Positions 1 through 6,655 of a stretch of 6,783 nt of DNA are shown piece by piece. The stretch lies in contig JAHRWC010000044.1 in assembly GCA_019090365.1 (NCBI GenBank), positions 1-6,783 of the forward strand, written 5' to 3'. The DNA comes from Flavobacteriaceae bacterium (GTDB taxonomy: Bacteria > Bacteroidota > Bacteroidia > Flavobacteriales > Flavobacteriaceae). Under the pieces are notes generated by a model that was given only the letters and a program-made list of their open reading frames with translations, was not told the DNA's origin and ran no database searches. The position numbers and the translations under genes are program-made. The first letter of the stretch is position 1. Each line of letters opens with the position of its first letter.

Positions 1-1311
1 AAAGTATTATACGTTTGGTTTGATGCGCCAATTGGATACATTTCTGCTACCAAAGAATGGGCTGAAAGAGAAGGAAAAGATTGGGAGCCATATTGGAAAG
101 ATCAGGACACTAAAATGCTTCACTTTATAGGAAAGGATAACATTGTGTTTCACTGTATAATTTTTCCATCAATGTTAAAAGCTGAAGGGTCTTATATTTT
201 ACCAGACAATGTACCTGCTAATGAGTTTTTAAATTTGGAAGGAAATAAAATATCTACCAGTAAAAATTGGGCGGTTTGGTTGCATGAATATTTAGAAGAA
301 TTTCCAAATCAACAAGATGTATTGCGTTATGTGCTAACGGCAAACGCACCTGAAACCAAAGACAATGATTTTACTTGGAGTGATTTCCAAGCGAGAAATA
401 ATAATGAGTTAGTTGCCATCTTCGGAAACTTTATCAACCGTGTTGTGGTCTTAACGAATAAATATTACGACGGTATTGTTCCAGCACCTTCAACGCTATC
501 TGATGTTGATGCAGAAGTTTTAGCTGAGTTGAAACTATACCCTTCTGTTATTGAAAGTTCTATTGAACGTTATCGTTTTAGAGAAGCACAAGCTTCCTTA
601 ATGAAAGTTGCGCGTTTAGGAAACAAATACCTGGCAGATGAGGAGCCTTGGAAGACTATTAAAACAGATGAAGAAAGAACGAAAACAGTAATGTACATTT
701 CATTACAAATCGCTTCAGCTTTAGCTGTGTTAAGTGAGCCTTTCTTGCCTTTTACTACAGATAAATTAAGAAATATATTAAACTATGCTGAACTTGAAAA
801 TGCACCACAATGGAATGATGTAGCAACAGATAAAGTGTTACTTCCTGAAGGACATACCATTGGAAAAGGTGAATTGTTATTCAGTAAAATAGAAGACAAA
901 CAAATTACAGCTCAATTGGAAAAATTAGAACAAAGTAAAAAAGCAAACGAAGCTGCAAATCGTGTAGTTGATGCTCAAAAAGACACTTGTACTTTTGATG
1001 ACTTTACAAAATTAGACATGCGAGTTGGAACTATTATTGAAGCTGAGAAAATGCCAAAAGCTAAAAAGTTATTGGTGTTAAAAGTAGATACAGGAATCGA
1101 TGTTCGAACGATTGTTTCTGGAATTGCTGAGAGTTTTTCCGCGGAAGAAGTTGTTGGTAAAAAAGTTACAGTATTAGTAAATCTTGCACCTCGTGCTTTA
1201 AGAGGAGTAGATAGTGAAGGAATGATTTTAATGACAGAAACACCAGAAGGAAAATTAGTATTTGTAAATCCAGATGAAGATGGGGTTTCAAATGGAATGA
1301 CAATTAATTAA
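1..1311 (+). CDS. metG: Methionyl-tRNA synthetase, C-terminal 436 residues (5' end outside the window)
   Basis: Charges tRNA(Met) with methionine in the cytoplasm, using ATP. The frame is open from base 1 with no start codon, so the gene begins upstream; the ATG at 115 is internal because conserved sequence precedes it. Visible residues 5-20 ([16 protein letters not shown]) and the following FIGKDN stretch are class I MetRS catalytic-domain signatures. The KMSKS loop appears as KISTS at residues 83-87, a variant I regard as normal for the family. The helical anticodon-binding domain follows ([13 protein letters not shown] onward). A lysine- and glutamate-rich linker leads to a C-terminal OB-fold tRNA-binding domain from about residue 330 ([14 protein letters not shown]), ending at Asn436. 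Bacteroidetes MetRS proteins of this architecture are near 690 residues, so roughly 250 N-terminal residues are missing, including most of the nucleotide-binding fold and the zinc-binding insertion. It is a housekeeping gene, probably unrelated in function to the cassette downstream. Confidence 0.97.
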   Translation, partial: KVLYVWFDAPIGYISATKEWAEREGKDWEPYWKDQDTKMLHFIGKDNIVFHCIIFPSMLKAEGSYILPDNVPANEFLNLEGNKISTSKNWAVWLHEYLEEFPNQQDVLRYVLTANAPETKDNDFTWSDFQARNNNELVAIFGNFINRVVVLTNKYYDGIVPAPSTLSDVDAEVLAELKLYPSVIESSIERYRFREAQASLMKVARLGNKYLADEEPWKTIKTDEERTKTVMYISLQIASALAVLSEPFLPFTTDKLRNILNYAELENAPQWNDVATDKVLLPEGHTIGKGELLFSKIEDKQITAQLEKLEQSKKANEAANRVVDAQKDTCTFDDFTKLDMRVGTIIEAEKMPKAKKLLVLKVDTGIDVRTIVSGIAESFSAEEVVGKKVTVLVNLAPRALRGVDSEGMILMTETPEGKLVFVNPDEDGVSNGMTIN

Positions 1312-1416
1312 TTGCAAAGTGTTTATTTTCAGTATATTATAATAATTATCAAAAAATTAACAATCAATAATTTTATTTTATAGACGAGTGGTCATATATT
1401 TGCCCTTTCATTAAAA
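1312..1416 (+). promoter_or_regulatory. metG-tetR gap holding the tetR promoter
   Basis: This very AT-rich gap of 105 bases holds the tetR promoter. TATATTTG at 1395-1402 matches the Bacteroidetes -7 consensus TAnnTTTG exactly. No clear -33 TTG is visible about 20 bases upstream, where the sequence is nearly all A and T. With this -7 box, transcription should start near 1407-1410, leaving a leader of only about 7-10 bases before the ATG at 1417. I see no convincing GC-rich terminator hairpin for metG, so some read-through into tetR is possible. The operator-like site at 1384-1394 sits directly upstream of the -7 box. Confidence 0.65.
1384..1394 (+). promoter_or_regulatory. TetR-type operator copy 1 (ACGAGTGGTCA), overlapping the tetR promoter
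   Basis: This is one of three copies in the window of the 11-base motif A-Y-G-A-S-T-G-G-T-C-A. It ends one base before the -7 box, so a bound repressor would cover the -33/-7 spacer and block RNA polymerase, implying autorepression of tetR. It is the most degenerate copy: GAG-TG-GTC instead of the dyad GAC-TG-GTC. The reverse complement of the intact core, GACCAGTC, resembles the GACCRGTC core I recall for LmrA/QdoR-type TetR regulators of Bacillus. Binding is inferred from position and repetition. Confidence 0.6.
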
Positions 1417-2013
1417 ATGTCAAAAACAATTAAACACGATCGCAAAGCTGAATTCCTTTTAGACAAAGGAATAGAATTATTATGGTCAAAAGGCTATAAT
1501 GCTACAAGTGTAAATGACATTGTTAAAGCTGCAGAAATACCAAAAGGATCGTTTTACTTTTATTTTGAAAGTAAAGAAGATTTTGCCGTTAAAGCGATCG
1601 ATCGATATTTTAATTTAAATTTTACACATGGCCGTGTAATTTTAGAAGATAAATCAATTTCTCCTAAAAAACGATTGTTCGATTTTCATGATTATAGATA
1701 CAATTTATTAAAAAATGAAATGAATTGTCAAATGGGTTGCATGGCATGCAATATTGGGAGTGAAATGGCTGAACATAATGAAAATATAAGAACAGCAATT
1801 ATGGTAAAAGAAGAATTAATTCTTTCCTTAATTACTGAAGTAATACAAGAAGCACAAGATGCAAATGAAATAACAAATACTATGAAAGCTGAAGATATTG
1901 CAGCTTTTATTGAAGATGCAGGTAAAGGTTCTATGGTAAGTATGAAAGAAATGCAAAGTGCTTATCCACTAGACAATTTTATGAACATGGTTAAAAATGT
2001 ACTTTTAAAATAA
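1417..2013 (+). CDS. TetR/AcrR-family transcriptional repressor, likely regulator of the adjacent transporter cassette
   Basis: A 198-residue protein, the usual TetR-family length. Residues 10-55 form the TetR_N DNA-binding domain, with the helix-turn-helix at about 29-50 (TSVNDIVKAAEIPKGSFYFYF, a canonical family signature). The C-terminal ligand-binding and dimerisation part has the GCxxxN...E pattern (GCMACNIGSEMAEH, from 107) seen in the subgroup containing LmrA/YxaF- and NemR-like regulators. It carries a tight cysteine cluster, C104, C108 and C111, which might sense thiol-reactive compounds or a metal. The ATG at 1417 is supported by the -7 box 14 bases upstream and by the family's usual N-terminal length. 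The gene lies between one operator-like copy upstream and two downstream, the latter in front of the RND gene, which fits a repressor of both itself and the cassette. The inducing ligand cannot be deduced. Family assignment is secure; target assignment is inferred. Confidence 0.93.
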   Translation: MSKTIKHDRKAEFLLDKGIELLWSKGYNATSVNDIVKAAEIPKGSFYFYFESKEDFAVKAIDRYFNLNFTHGRVILEDKSISPKKRLFDFHDYRYNLLKNEMNCQMGCMACNIGSEMAEHNENIRTAIMVKEELILSLITEVIQEAQDANEITNTMKAEDIAAFIEDAGKGSMVSMKEMQSAYPLDNFMNMVKNVLLK

Positions 2014-2033
2014 TTTTTTTTAATAATATATAA

Positions 2034-2044
2034 ACGACTGGTCA
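2034..2044 (+). promoter_or_regulatory. TetR-type operator copy 2 (ACGACTGGTCA) inside a longer dyad
   Basis: The core GAC-TG-GTC at 2036-2043 is an intact dyad. The symmetry continues outward: from 2026 to 2053, 11 of 14 base pairs are complementary around the centre between 2039 and 2040. Much of the outer part is alternating A and T, which makes symmetry easy to obtain, so the core carries most of the weight. This copy differs from copy 1 by one base within the 11-base motif. It lies 21-31 bases after the tetR stop codon. Confidence 0.65.
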
Positions 2045-2102
2045 ATTATATATCAATCGTTTACACTTAAATCAATCTAATCACTAATTTGATCATTCAT
2101 AT

Positions 2103-2113
2103 ATGACTGGTCA
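2103..2113 (+). promoter_or_regulatory. TetR-type operator copy 3 (ATGACTGGTCA), just upstream of the RND start
   Basis: The dyad TGAC-TG-GTCA has perfect 4-base arms, the most symmetric core of the three copies. It ends 15 bases before the ATG of the RND gene. A repressor here would overlap or lie immediately downstream of the start of transcription and could block initiation or elongation. It differs from copy 2 at one position in the 11-base motif. Confidence 0.65.
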
Positions 2114-2128
2114 ACTAACAATCAAAAA

Positions 2129-4468
2129 ATGAACGCACTAAAAAAAATGAGTAATGCCTCTAATCGATTTGCGAAAAAATGGGCAGAATTTATTATCAAA
2201 CGGAAATGGTTCGTGTTAATAGCAACTTTCATTTTAACCATGGGACTAGGGTCTCAAGGAAATATGGAATTTGATGGAGACTATCATGTATTTTTCAGTG
2301 AATCCAATCCAGAATTAGAAGCATTTGATGCTCTTCAAGATAAATACACAAAGGATGACAATGTTCTCTTAGTTCTCTCCCCTGCTAACAAGAATATTTT
2401 CACAAAAGAAAATCTTGCAGCAATTGAGGAACTTACTGCTGAATCTTGGAATACTCCTTTCTCTTCAAGAGTTGATGCTGTTACAAATTTTCAACATACA
2501 AGCGCTGTTGAAGACGATTTATATGTAGATGATCTTTCTTATGAATCTTCATTAAAAACAGATTCTGAAATCAACGATATTCGAGAGAAAGCGCTAAAAG
2601 AACCTCTGTTAGTAAATCGTATTCTAAATGAAGAAGGGAGCATTACCGCTATTAATATTACGGTAAAACTTCCTGGAATTGATAGTGCAAAAGAAATTCC
2701 TGAAGTAACAGCTTTTGTACGAAACATGGTAAGTGACTTTAAAGAAAAACATCCCAATTTCGAAATACACTCATCTGGATTGGTACCTCTAAACACTGCT
2801 TTTTTTGAATCATCAATGAATGATTTAGCATTAACACTCATCATGTTAATTATAGTAATCGTTGTTACTTTTGTTTTAACTAGAAATATCTATAGTACAA
2901 TCGCAACATTCTTTGTTGTAATTTTTTCAATCATTAGTGCTGTAGGTTTTGTAGGCTTAATGGGAATAAAATTAACTCCTCCATCCTCTGTATTCCCAAC
3001 CATGATTCTTACTCTCGCAGTGGCAGATAGTATTCATATTTTGGTTACGATGCTTCAAAAAATGCGAAAAGAAGGGTTAAATAAAATTGAAGCCTTAACC
3101 GAATCTGTTCGACTAAACTTTATGCCAGTCTTAATTACAAGTTTAACAACCGTGATTGGTTTTTTAACTATGAATTTTGGTGAGGTTCCTCCTTTCTGGG
3201 ATTTAGGAAATATTACTGCATTTGGGATGACAATGGCATTTATATTTTCAACAACTACATTACCTGCTTTAATGGCTATTTTCCCAGTGAAAACAAAAGC
3301 GATTAAAGAACAAACTAAACCAAAAAAGAATGGATACACATTACTTGGTGAATTTGTAATAAAACAACCTGTTCGACTTACTATTATATCTATTGTAATT
3401 ATAGGAGGTTTAACATTTTTAGCTACTAAAAATACTTTTAATGATGAATTCATTAATTATTTTGATGAAAGCGTCACTTTTAGATCCGATACAGATTATA
3501 TAAGTGAAAACCTTACAGGAATTTATAATATAGAATTTTCTATTGGAAGTGGTGAAAGCGGAGGAATTAATAACCCACAATACCTTCAAAAATTAAATGA
3601 ATTTGAAAATTGGCTAAATGAACAACCTGAAGTTGTCCATGTAAATGCTTTTAGTGAAGTTGCTAGGCGTGTAAATCGATCTATGCATGGCGATGATGAG
3701 TATTTTTATAAAGTTCCGGATAATCGTGAAGAAGCTGCGCAATACTTATTGTTATATGAACTATCATTACCCTTCGGACTTGATTTAAACAATCAAATTA
3801 ATGTAGATAAATCAGAATCAAGGGTCACCGTTACATTAAAAAACCTTGACAGTCCAGATATGATTGCTTTTTCAGAAAAAGTAGAAAAATGGCTTGTTGA
3901 CAACACACCTCCAGAAATGCATGCCATTGCAGTAAGTCCAATGCTTATGTTTTCAAAGTTAGGGTTTAGACAAGCTGAAAGTATGTTAAAAGGAAACATC
4001 ATTGCATTAATATTAATATCTCTTGTTCTTATGTTGGCATTACGAAGTTTTAAGCTAGGAATGTTGAGTATTATTCCTAATGTTACCCCTGTCTTGATTG
4101 GTTTTGGTTTTTGGGCACTTTATAAAGCACAAATTAATACTGGAATGGTCATCGTTTTTGGAATGACTCTAGGAATTATTGTAGATGATACTGTTCATTT
4201 TATGAGCAAATTTATTAGAGCAAGACGCGAATTAGGGTATACGGCAAAAGAAGCAGTAGTCTATGCTTTTGAAACCGTTGGAAAGGCATTAGTGACAACA
4301 ACAATCGTATTAATTGCAGGGTTTGCAGTGCTTTCCACTTCTTCATTTGCATTAAATAGTTATATGGCAAGAATCACTGTAATTATCATTACTGCAGCAT
4401 TAATCATTGATTTTATCCTACTTCCATCACTCTTAATTTTAACAAGTAAAAAAGATATTAACGAATAA
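2129..4468 (+). CDS. RND-superfamily transporter of the MMPL / COG1033 type
   Basis: A 779-residue inner-membrane transporter driven by the proton gradient. The layout is the RND internal duplication. Helix 1 lies at about 27-43 and is followed by a periplasmic domain at 44-230; helices 2-6 lie near 233-250, 256-279, 288-309, 331-349 and 360-385. Helix 7 at about 416-432 is followed by a second periplasmic domain at 433-620; helices 8-12 lie near 622-638, 645-664, 672-692, 717-736 and 747-771. Likely proton-relay acidic residues are D300 in helix 4 (LAVADSIHILV) and D686/D687 in helix 10 (GIIVDDTVHF), typical of MMPL and SSD-like exporters. At 779 residues it is much shorter than AcrB (about 1,050), fitting the COG1033/HpnN-like group rather than drug-efflux HAE-RND pumps. 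No membrane-fusion protein is encoded nearby. It ends in tandem stops (TAATAA), and the next gene starts 16 bases later, so the two are almost certainly cotranscribed. The substrate is unknown; related families move lipids, hopanoids or other hydrophobic molecules. Confidence 0.93.
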   Translation: MNALKKMSNASNRFAKKWAEFIIKRKWFVLIATFILTMGLGSQGNMEFDGDYHVFFSESNPELEAFDALQDKYTKDDNVLLVLSPANKNIFTKENLAAIEELTAESWNTPFSSRVDAVTNFQHTSAVEDDLYVDDLSYESSLKTDSEINDIREKALKEPLLVNRILNEEGSITAINITVKLPGIDSAKEIPEVTAFVRNMVSDFKEKHPNFEIHSSGLVPLNTAFFESSMNDLALTLIMLIIVIVVTFVLTRNIYSTIATFFVVIFSIISAVGFVGLMGIKLTPPSSVFPTMILTLAVADSIHILVTMLQKMRKEGLNKIEALTESVRLNFMPVLITSLTTVIGFLTMNFGEVPPFWDLGNITAFGMTMAFIFSTTTLPALMAIFPVKTKAIKEQTKPKKNGYTLLGEFVIKQPVRLTIISIVIIGGLTFLATKNTFNDEFINYFDESVTFRSDTDYISENLTGIYNIEFSIGSGESGGINNPQYLQKLNEFENWLNEQPEVVHVNAFSEVARRVNRSMHGDDEYFYKVPDNREEAAQYLLLYELSLPFGLDLNNQINVDKSESRVTVTLKNLDSPDMIAFSEKVEKWLVDNTPPEMHAIAVSPMLMFSKLGFRQAESMLKGNIIALILISLVLMLALRSFKLGMLSIIPNVTPVLIGFGFWALYKAQINTGMVIVFGMTLGIIVDDTVHFMSKFIRARRELGYTAKEAVVYAFETVGKALVTTTIVLIAGFAVLSTSSFALNSYMARITVIIITAALIIDFILLPSLLILTSKKDINE

Positions 4469-4484
4469 TAAAAATTATAAAAAG

Positions 4485-5258
4485 ATGAAAAAAATAATTA
4501 TAACAAGTATCGCAATTGCACTTTTTGGAACTGTAAATGCACAAACCTCAGAAGCAAGAGGAATTGAAATTGCTAAAGCTGCAGAAAAAGCTGATGAAGG
4601 TTTTATTAGTTCTATTGTAGAATTAAAAATGACACTAAAAAATAAAAATGGGCAAACAAGTGAACGGTTATTAACTACTAAAACTTTAGAATTAACTGCA
4701 GATGGTGATAAATCTTTAATTGTTTTTAAAAGCCCTAAAGATGTAAAAGGTACCTCAACACTTACTTTTACTCACAAAGTTGGGTCAGATGATCAATGGC
4801 TATACTTGCCTTCTATTAAAAGAGTGAAACGAATTTCTTCAAACAATAAATCAGGGCCTTTTGTTGGAAGTGAATTTGCTTATGAAGACTTATCCTCACA
4901 AGAAATAGAAAAATACACATATAAATTTGTCGAAGAAAAAGGAAACCTATTAACGGTCGAACAAGATCCTGTAGATCCAAAATCAGGTTATACAAAACGG
5001 TTAGTTACGTATAATAAAGACAAAGGATATCGTTTTGAAAAAGTTGAATTTTATGATCGTAAAAATTCATTATTAAAAACATTGACCTACTCGAATTACA
5101 AACAATACAAAAACAAGTATTGGAGAGCTGGAGTTTTTACTATGGTAAATCATCAAAGTAATAAGGAAACGGTGTTGAATTTTAGTGATTATAATTTTGA
5201 ATCAAATCTTACTGAAGAAGATTTCTCTCAAGCTGCACTTAAAAGAGCAGGAAAATAA
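4485..5258 (+). CDS. Secreted LolA-like 'outer membrane lipoprotein-sorting' family protein
   Basis: A 257-residue protein with a Sec signal peptide: Lys2-Lys3, a hydrophobic core to about residue 17, and probable cleavage at VNA|Q (19/20). There is no lipobox cysteine, so the mature protein should be soluble in the periplasm. The family is recognised by WLYLP at 105-109, the basic stretch KRVKRI at 112-117, and GSEFAYEDL at 128-136, which match the conserved 'W-YLP...RV-RI...GS-F-YEDL' pattern of LolA-like proteins found next to RND/MMPL genes. The fold is expected to be a half-open beta-barrel with a hydrophobic cavity, as in LolA and LolB. The inferred role is to accept a hydrophobic substrate from the RND protein and carry it across the periplasm. 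It is not the housekeeping LolA: it is larger, and its context is a regulated transporter cassette. It ends in tandem stops, TAATAA. Confidence 0.88.
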   Translation: MKKIIITSIAIALFGTVNAQTSEARGIEIAKAAEKADEGFISSIVELKMTLKNKNGQTSERLLTTKTLELTADGDKSLIVFKSPKDVKGTSTLTFTHKVGSDDQWLYLPSIKRVKRISSNNKSGPFVGSEFAYEDLSSQEIEKYTYKFVEEKGNLLTVEQDPVDPKSGYTKRLVTYNKDKGYRFEKVEFYDRKNSLLKTLTYSNYKQYKNKYWRAGVFTMVNHQSNKETVLNFSDYNFESNLTEEDFSQAALKRAGK

Positions 5259-5370
5259 TAAGGTTTAAAAACACTAGCAATACTGTTCGTTTTGGCTTCA
5301 TTTAAATGGTTAGTTAATGGTGATTAATAGCTATAATGAAACAGTATTGCTTTTCAAAATTGATAAATAA
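5259..5370 (+). other. Gap between the LolA-like and barrel genes
   Basis: This 112-base gap is longer than the 16 bases between the preceding pair of genes. It is dominated by a 12-bp perfect inverted repeat described separately. No TAnnTTTG promoter box was found and no copy of the 11-base operator motif is present, so the barrel gene most likely depends on read-through from the RND promoter. I see no Shine-Dalgarno sequence before the ATG at 5371. Confidence 0.5.
5276..5351. repeat. 12-bp perfect inverted repeat around a 52-base centre
   Basis: AGCAATACTGTT at 5276-5287 and AACAGTATTGCT at 5340-5351 are exact reverse complements separated by 52 bases. Neither arm extends further, and neither sequence was noticed elsewhere in the window. 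In the transcript the arms could pair to close a large hairpin; the right arm runs into TTTT (5351-5354), 19 bases before the barrel gene's ATG. It could be a weak terminator or attenuator, an RNA-processing or stability element that lowers barrel expression relative to the upstream genes, or a remnant of a small insertion. The repeat is read directly; the function is not known. Confidence 0.75.
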
Positions 5371-6585
5371 ATGTTTTCAAAAATAATTTTATATAGTTCT
5401 CTTTTTGTTTTTATTTTGAATATTAATCGTATTCAAGCTCAAACTGAAAATGTAAAAAAAGTAATACATGATTTCGAATTAGAAGTAGAAGCTGAGTATA
5501 AATATTTTTATGATGAAGCTGCTTTTACTAATCAAAAAGATCATTATCCTTCAATAGCACTTACTCCTGAATATTCTATACAATGGAATGAAGGTTATGA
5601 AAGTGTAAACCTTACAGGGTTTTTTCGTTTAGATAGAGATGAGGAACGTACTCATTGGGATATACGTGAACTCTATTATCAAAAAGTAAAAAAAAAATGG
5701 GAATTAAGTCTTGGGCTGAAAAAAATATATTGGGGAGTTACCGAAAGTAATCATTTAGTTGATATTATTAATCAAACCGATCAAGTAGAATCTTTTGATG
5801 GGGAGGATAAACTAGGGCAACCAATGGCTCAATTTACTTGGTCATCGGATGCTTTTGGAACATTTGATTTATTTTACCTTCCCTATCATAGAAAAAGAAC
5901 ATTTCCTGGTGAAAAAGGGCGATTACGTTTTCCTCTGGCAATAGATAAAGATGATATAAAGTACGAAAGTAGTGCAGAAGAATGGCGTCAAGATGTTGCC
6001 TTTCGATGGTCACATTATTTTGGAGCTTTTGATGTGGGTATTTCACACTTTTATGGAAATGGAAGAGAACCATTGTTCACTTTTGATACGCAAGGAAACA
6101 TTAATGCTTTTTATCCTGTTATAAATCAGACTGGGATTGATTTACAAGTAACTCACAATGCATTTCTTTGGAAATTAGAATCTATATATCGAAGTTCAAA
6201 AGCTCAAGACTTTTTTGCAATGGTTGCAGGGCTAGAGTATACGTTCAGCAACATTGACGGTAATGGTTTGGATATAGGAATTTTAGGAGAATATTTATAC
6301 GATGAACGTGACGAATTAGCTTTAAGCTCAATGCAAAATGATGTTTTCTTCGGAAGTAGAATCGCATTTAATGATACTCAAGATACTTCAATTTTGATTG
6401 GAGGGCTTACAGATTTAGATCAAAGTTCAAAGATATTTAGTATTGAAGCATCACGTCGAATAGGAACTAGTTGGAAAGCTGAAATTGAGGCAAGAATTTT
6501 TAATAATATAGATTCAAATGAATTTATTTTATCAAATTTTCAACAAGATAGTTTCTTAAAATTATCTATATCAAAATTCTTTTAA
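5371..6585 (+). CDS. Predicted outer-membrane beta-barrel protein of the transporter cassette, family not securely recognised
   Basis: A 404-residue protein. Residues 1-23 form a signal peptide with probable cleavage at IQA|Q. The mature part has many short alternating amphipathic stretches rich in Tyr, Phe and Trp, with acidic polar turns, and ends in Phe-Phe (LKLSISKFF), the usual C-terminal signal for BAM-dependent barrel insertion. Residues 99-137 (RELYYQ, then LSLGLKKIYWGVTESNHLVDIINQTD) loosely resemble the 'G-K-WG...D-N-D' stretch in DUF1302-type porin-like proteins, which in Proteobacteria often accompany RND/MMPL genes. That likeness is from memory. The inferred role is the outer-membrane port or acceptor for whatever the RND protein and the LolA-like carrier move. 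A run of ten A at 5688-5697, encoding part of VKKKW (residues 106-110), is a possible slippage point, but the frame is intact here. Barrel nature is well supported; family and function are tentative. Confidence 0.8.
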   Translation: MFSKIILYSSLFVFILNINRIQAQTENVKKVIHDFELEVEAEYKYFYDEAAFTNQKDHYPSIALTPEYSIQWNEGYESVNLTGFFRLDRDEERTHWDIRELYYQKVKKKWELSLGLKKIYWGVTESNHLVDIINQTDQVESFDGEDKLGQPMAQFTWSSDAFGTFDLFYLPYHRKRTFPGEKGRLRFPLAIDKDDIKYESSAEEWRQDVAFRWSHYFGAFDVGISHFYGNGREPLFTFDTQGNINAFYPVINQTGIDLQVTHNAFLWKLESIYRSSKAQDFFAMVAGLEYTFSNIDGNGLDIGILGEYLYDERDELALSSMQNDVFFGSRIAFNDTQDTSILIGGLTDLDQSSKIFSIEASRRIGTSWKAEIEARIFNNIDSNEFILSNFQQDSFLKLSISKFF

Positions 6586-6655
6586 AGGCTTAGTATTTTA
6601 GTTAGAATATCGATGAATTTATTACATTCGTACGTGTATTTATGTAATAAAATTT
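6586..6655 (+). other. Gap between the barrel gene and tex
   Basis: Seventy bases separate the barrel stop codon from the tex start codon. The main content is the stem-loop listed separately. TACATTCG (6623-6630) and TATTTTAG (6594-6601 region) each come within one base of the TAnnTTTG -7 box, but neither has a recognisable -33 partner, so no tex promoter is called. Confidence 0.4.
6618..6651. repeat. 10-bp stem-loop between the cassette and tex
   Basis: TTTATTACAT at 6618-6627 and ATGTAATAAA at 6642-6651 are exact reverse complements around a 14-base loop. The stem is nearly all A-T and ends four bases before the tex ATG. It could be a weak terminator for the cassette or a structure affecting tex translation. 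A long U tract on the + strand is absent, which makes a classical intrinsic terminator doubtful. Confidence 0.6.

Larger units (their letters stand above)
2014..2128 (+). promoter_or_regulatory. Regulatory gap between tetR and the RND gene
   Basis: These 115 bases contain two operator-like sites with dyad centres 69 bases apart, which argues for a separate regulated promoter for the transporter genes. No exact TAnnTTTG box is present. The nearest candidate is TAATTTG at 2085-2091, one base short of the consensus. If used, it would put the start of transcription near 2098, with operator 3 just downstream and operator 2 about 60 bases upstream. A run of eight T at 2014-2021 directly follows the tetR stop codon, but no good stem precedes it, so a terminator is not supported. 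Confidence 0.55.

Noticed and set aside
115..117. ATG as a possible metG start
   Set aside because: The 38 codons before it are in frame and encode conserved MetRS catalytic-domain sequence.
247..261. KISTS instead of KMSKS as a sign of a damaged MetRS
   Set aside because: The surrounding sequence is fully conserved, and I regard this variant as normal for MetRS of this kind.
1595..1606. CGATCGATCGAT tandem palindrome inside tetR
   Set aside because: It is short, encodes ordinary residues (Ala-Ile-Asp-Arg) and has no other copy or context.
1726..1749. CX3CX2C as a radical-SAM iron-sulphur motif
   Set aside because: The protein is plainly TetR-family, with no radical-SAM barrel; only the spacing matches.
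2014..2021. T8 run as an intrinsic terminator of tetR
   Set aside because: No stable stem precedes it; only weak TTTTAAAA self-complementarity is present.
2539..2844. Antisense open frame of 101 codons inside the RND gene
   Set aside because: It mirrors conserved RND coding sequence, has no recognisable domain and no start context.
3055..3453. Antisense open frame of 132 codons inside the RND gene
   Set aside because: It lies opposite membrane helices of the RND protein; its hydrophobic look is an effect of the sense strand.
3793..4002. Antisense open frame of 69 codons inside the RND gene
   Set aside because: It is short, unrecognised and fully inside a well-supported gene.
5299..5308. 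CATTTAAATG palindrome in the centre of the inverted repeat
   Set aside because: It is A/T-dominated and short, and expected by chance at this base composition.
5834..6073. Antisense open frame of 79 codons inside the barrel gene
   Set aside because: It is fully inside a convincing secreted barrel gene and shows no domain of its own.
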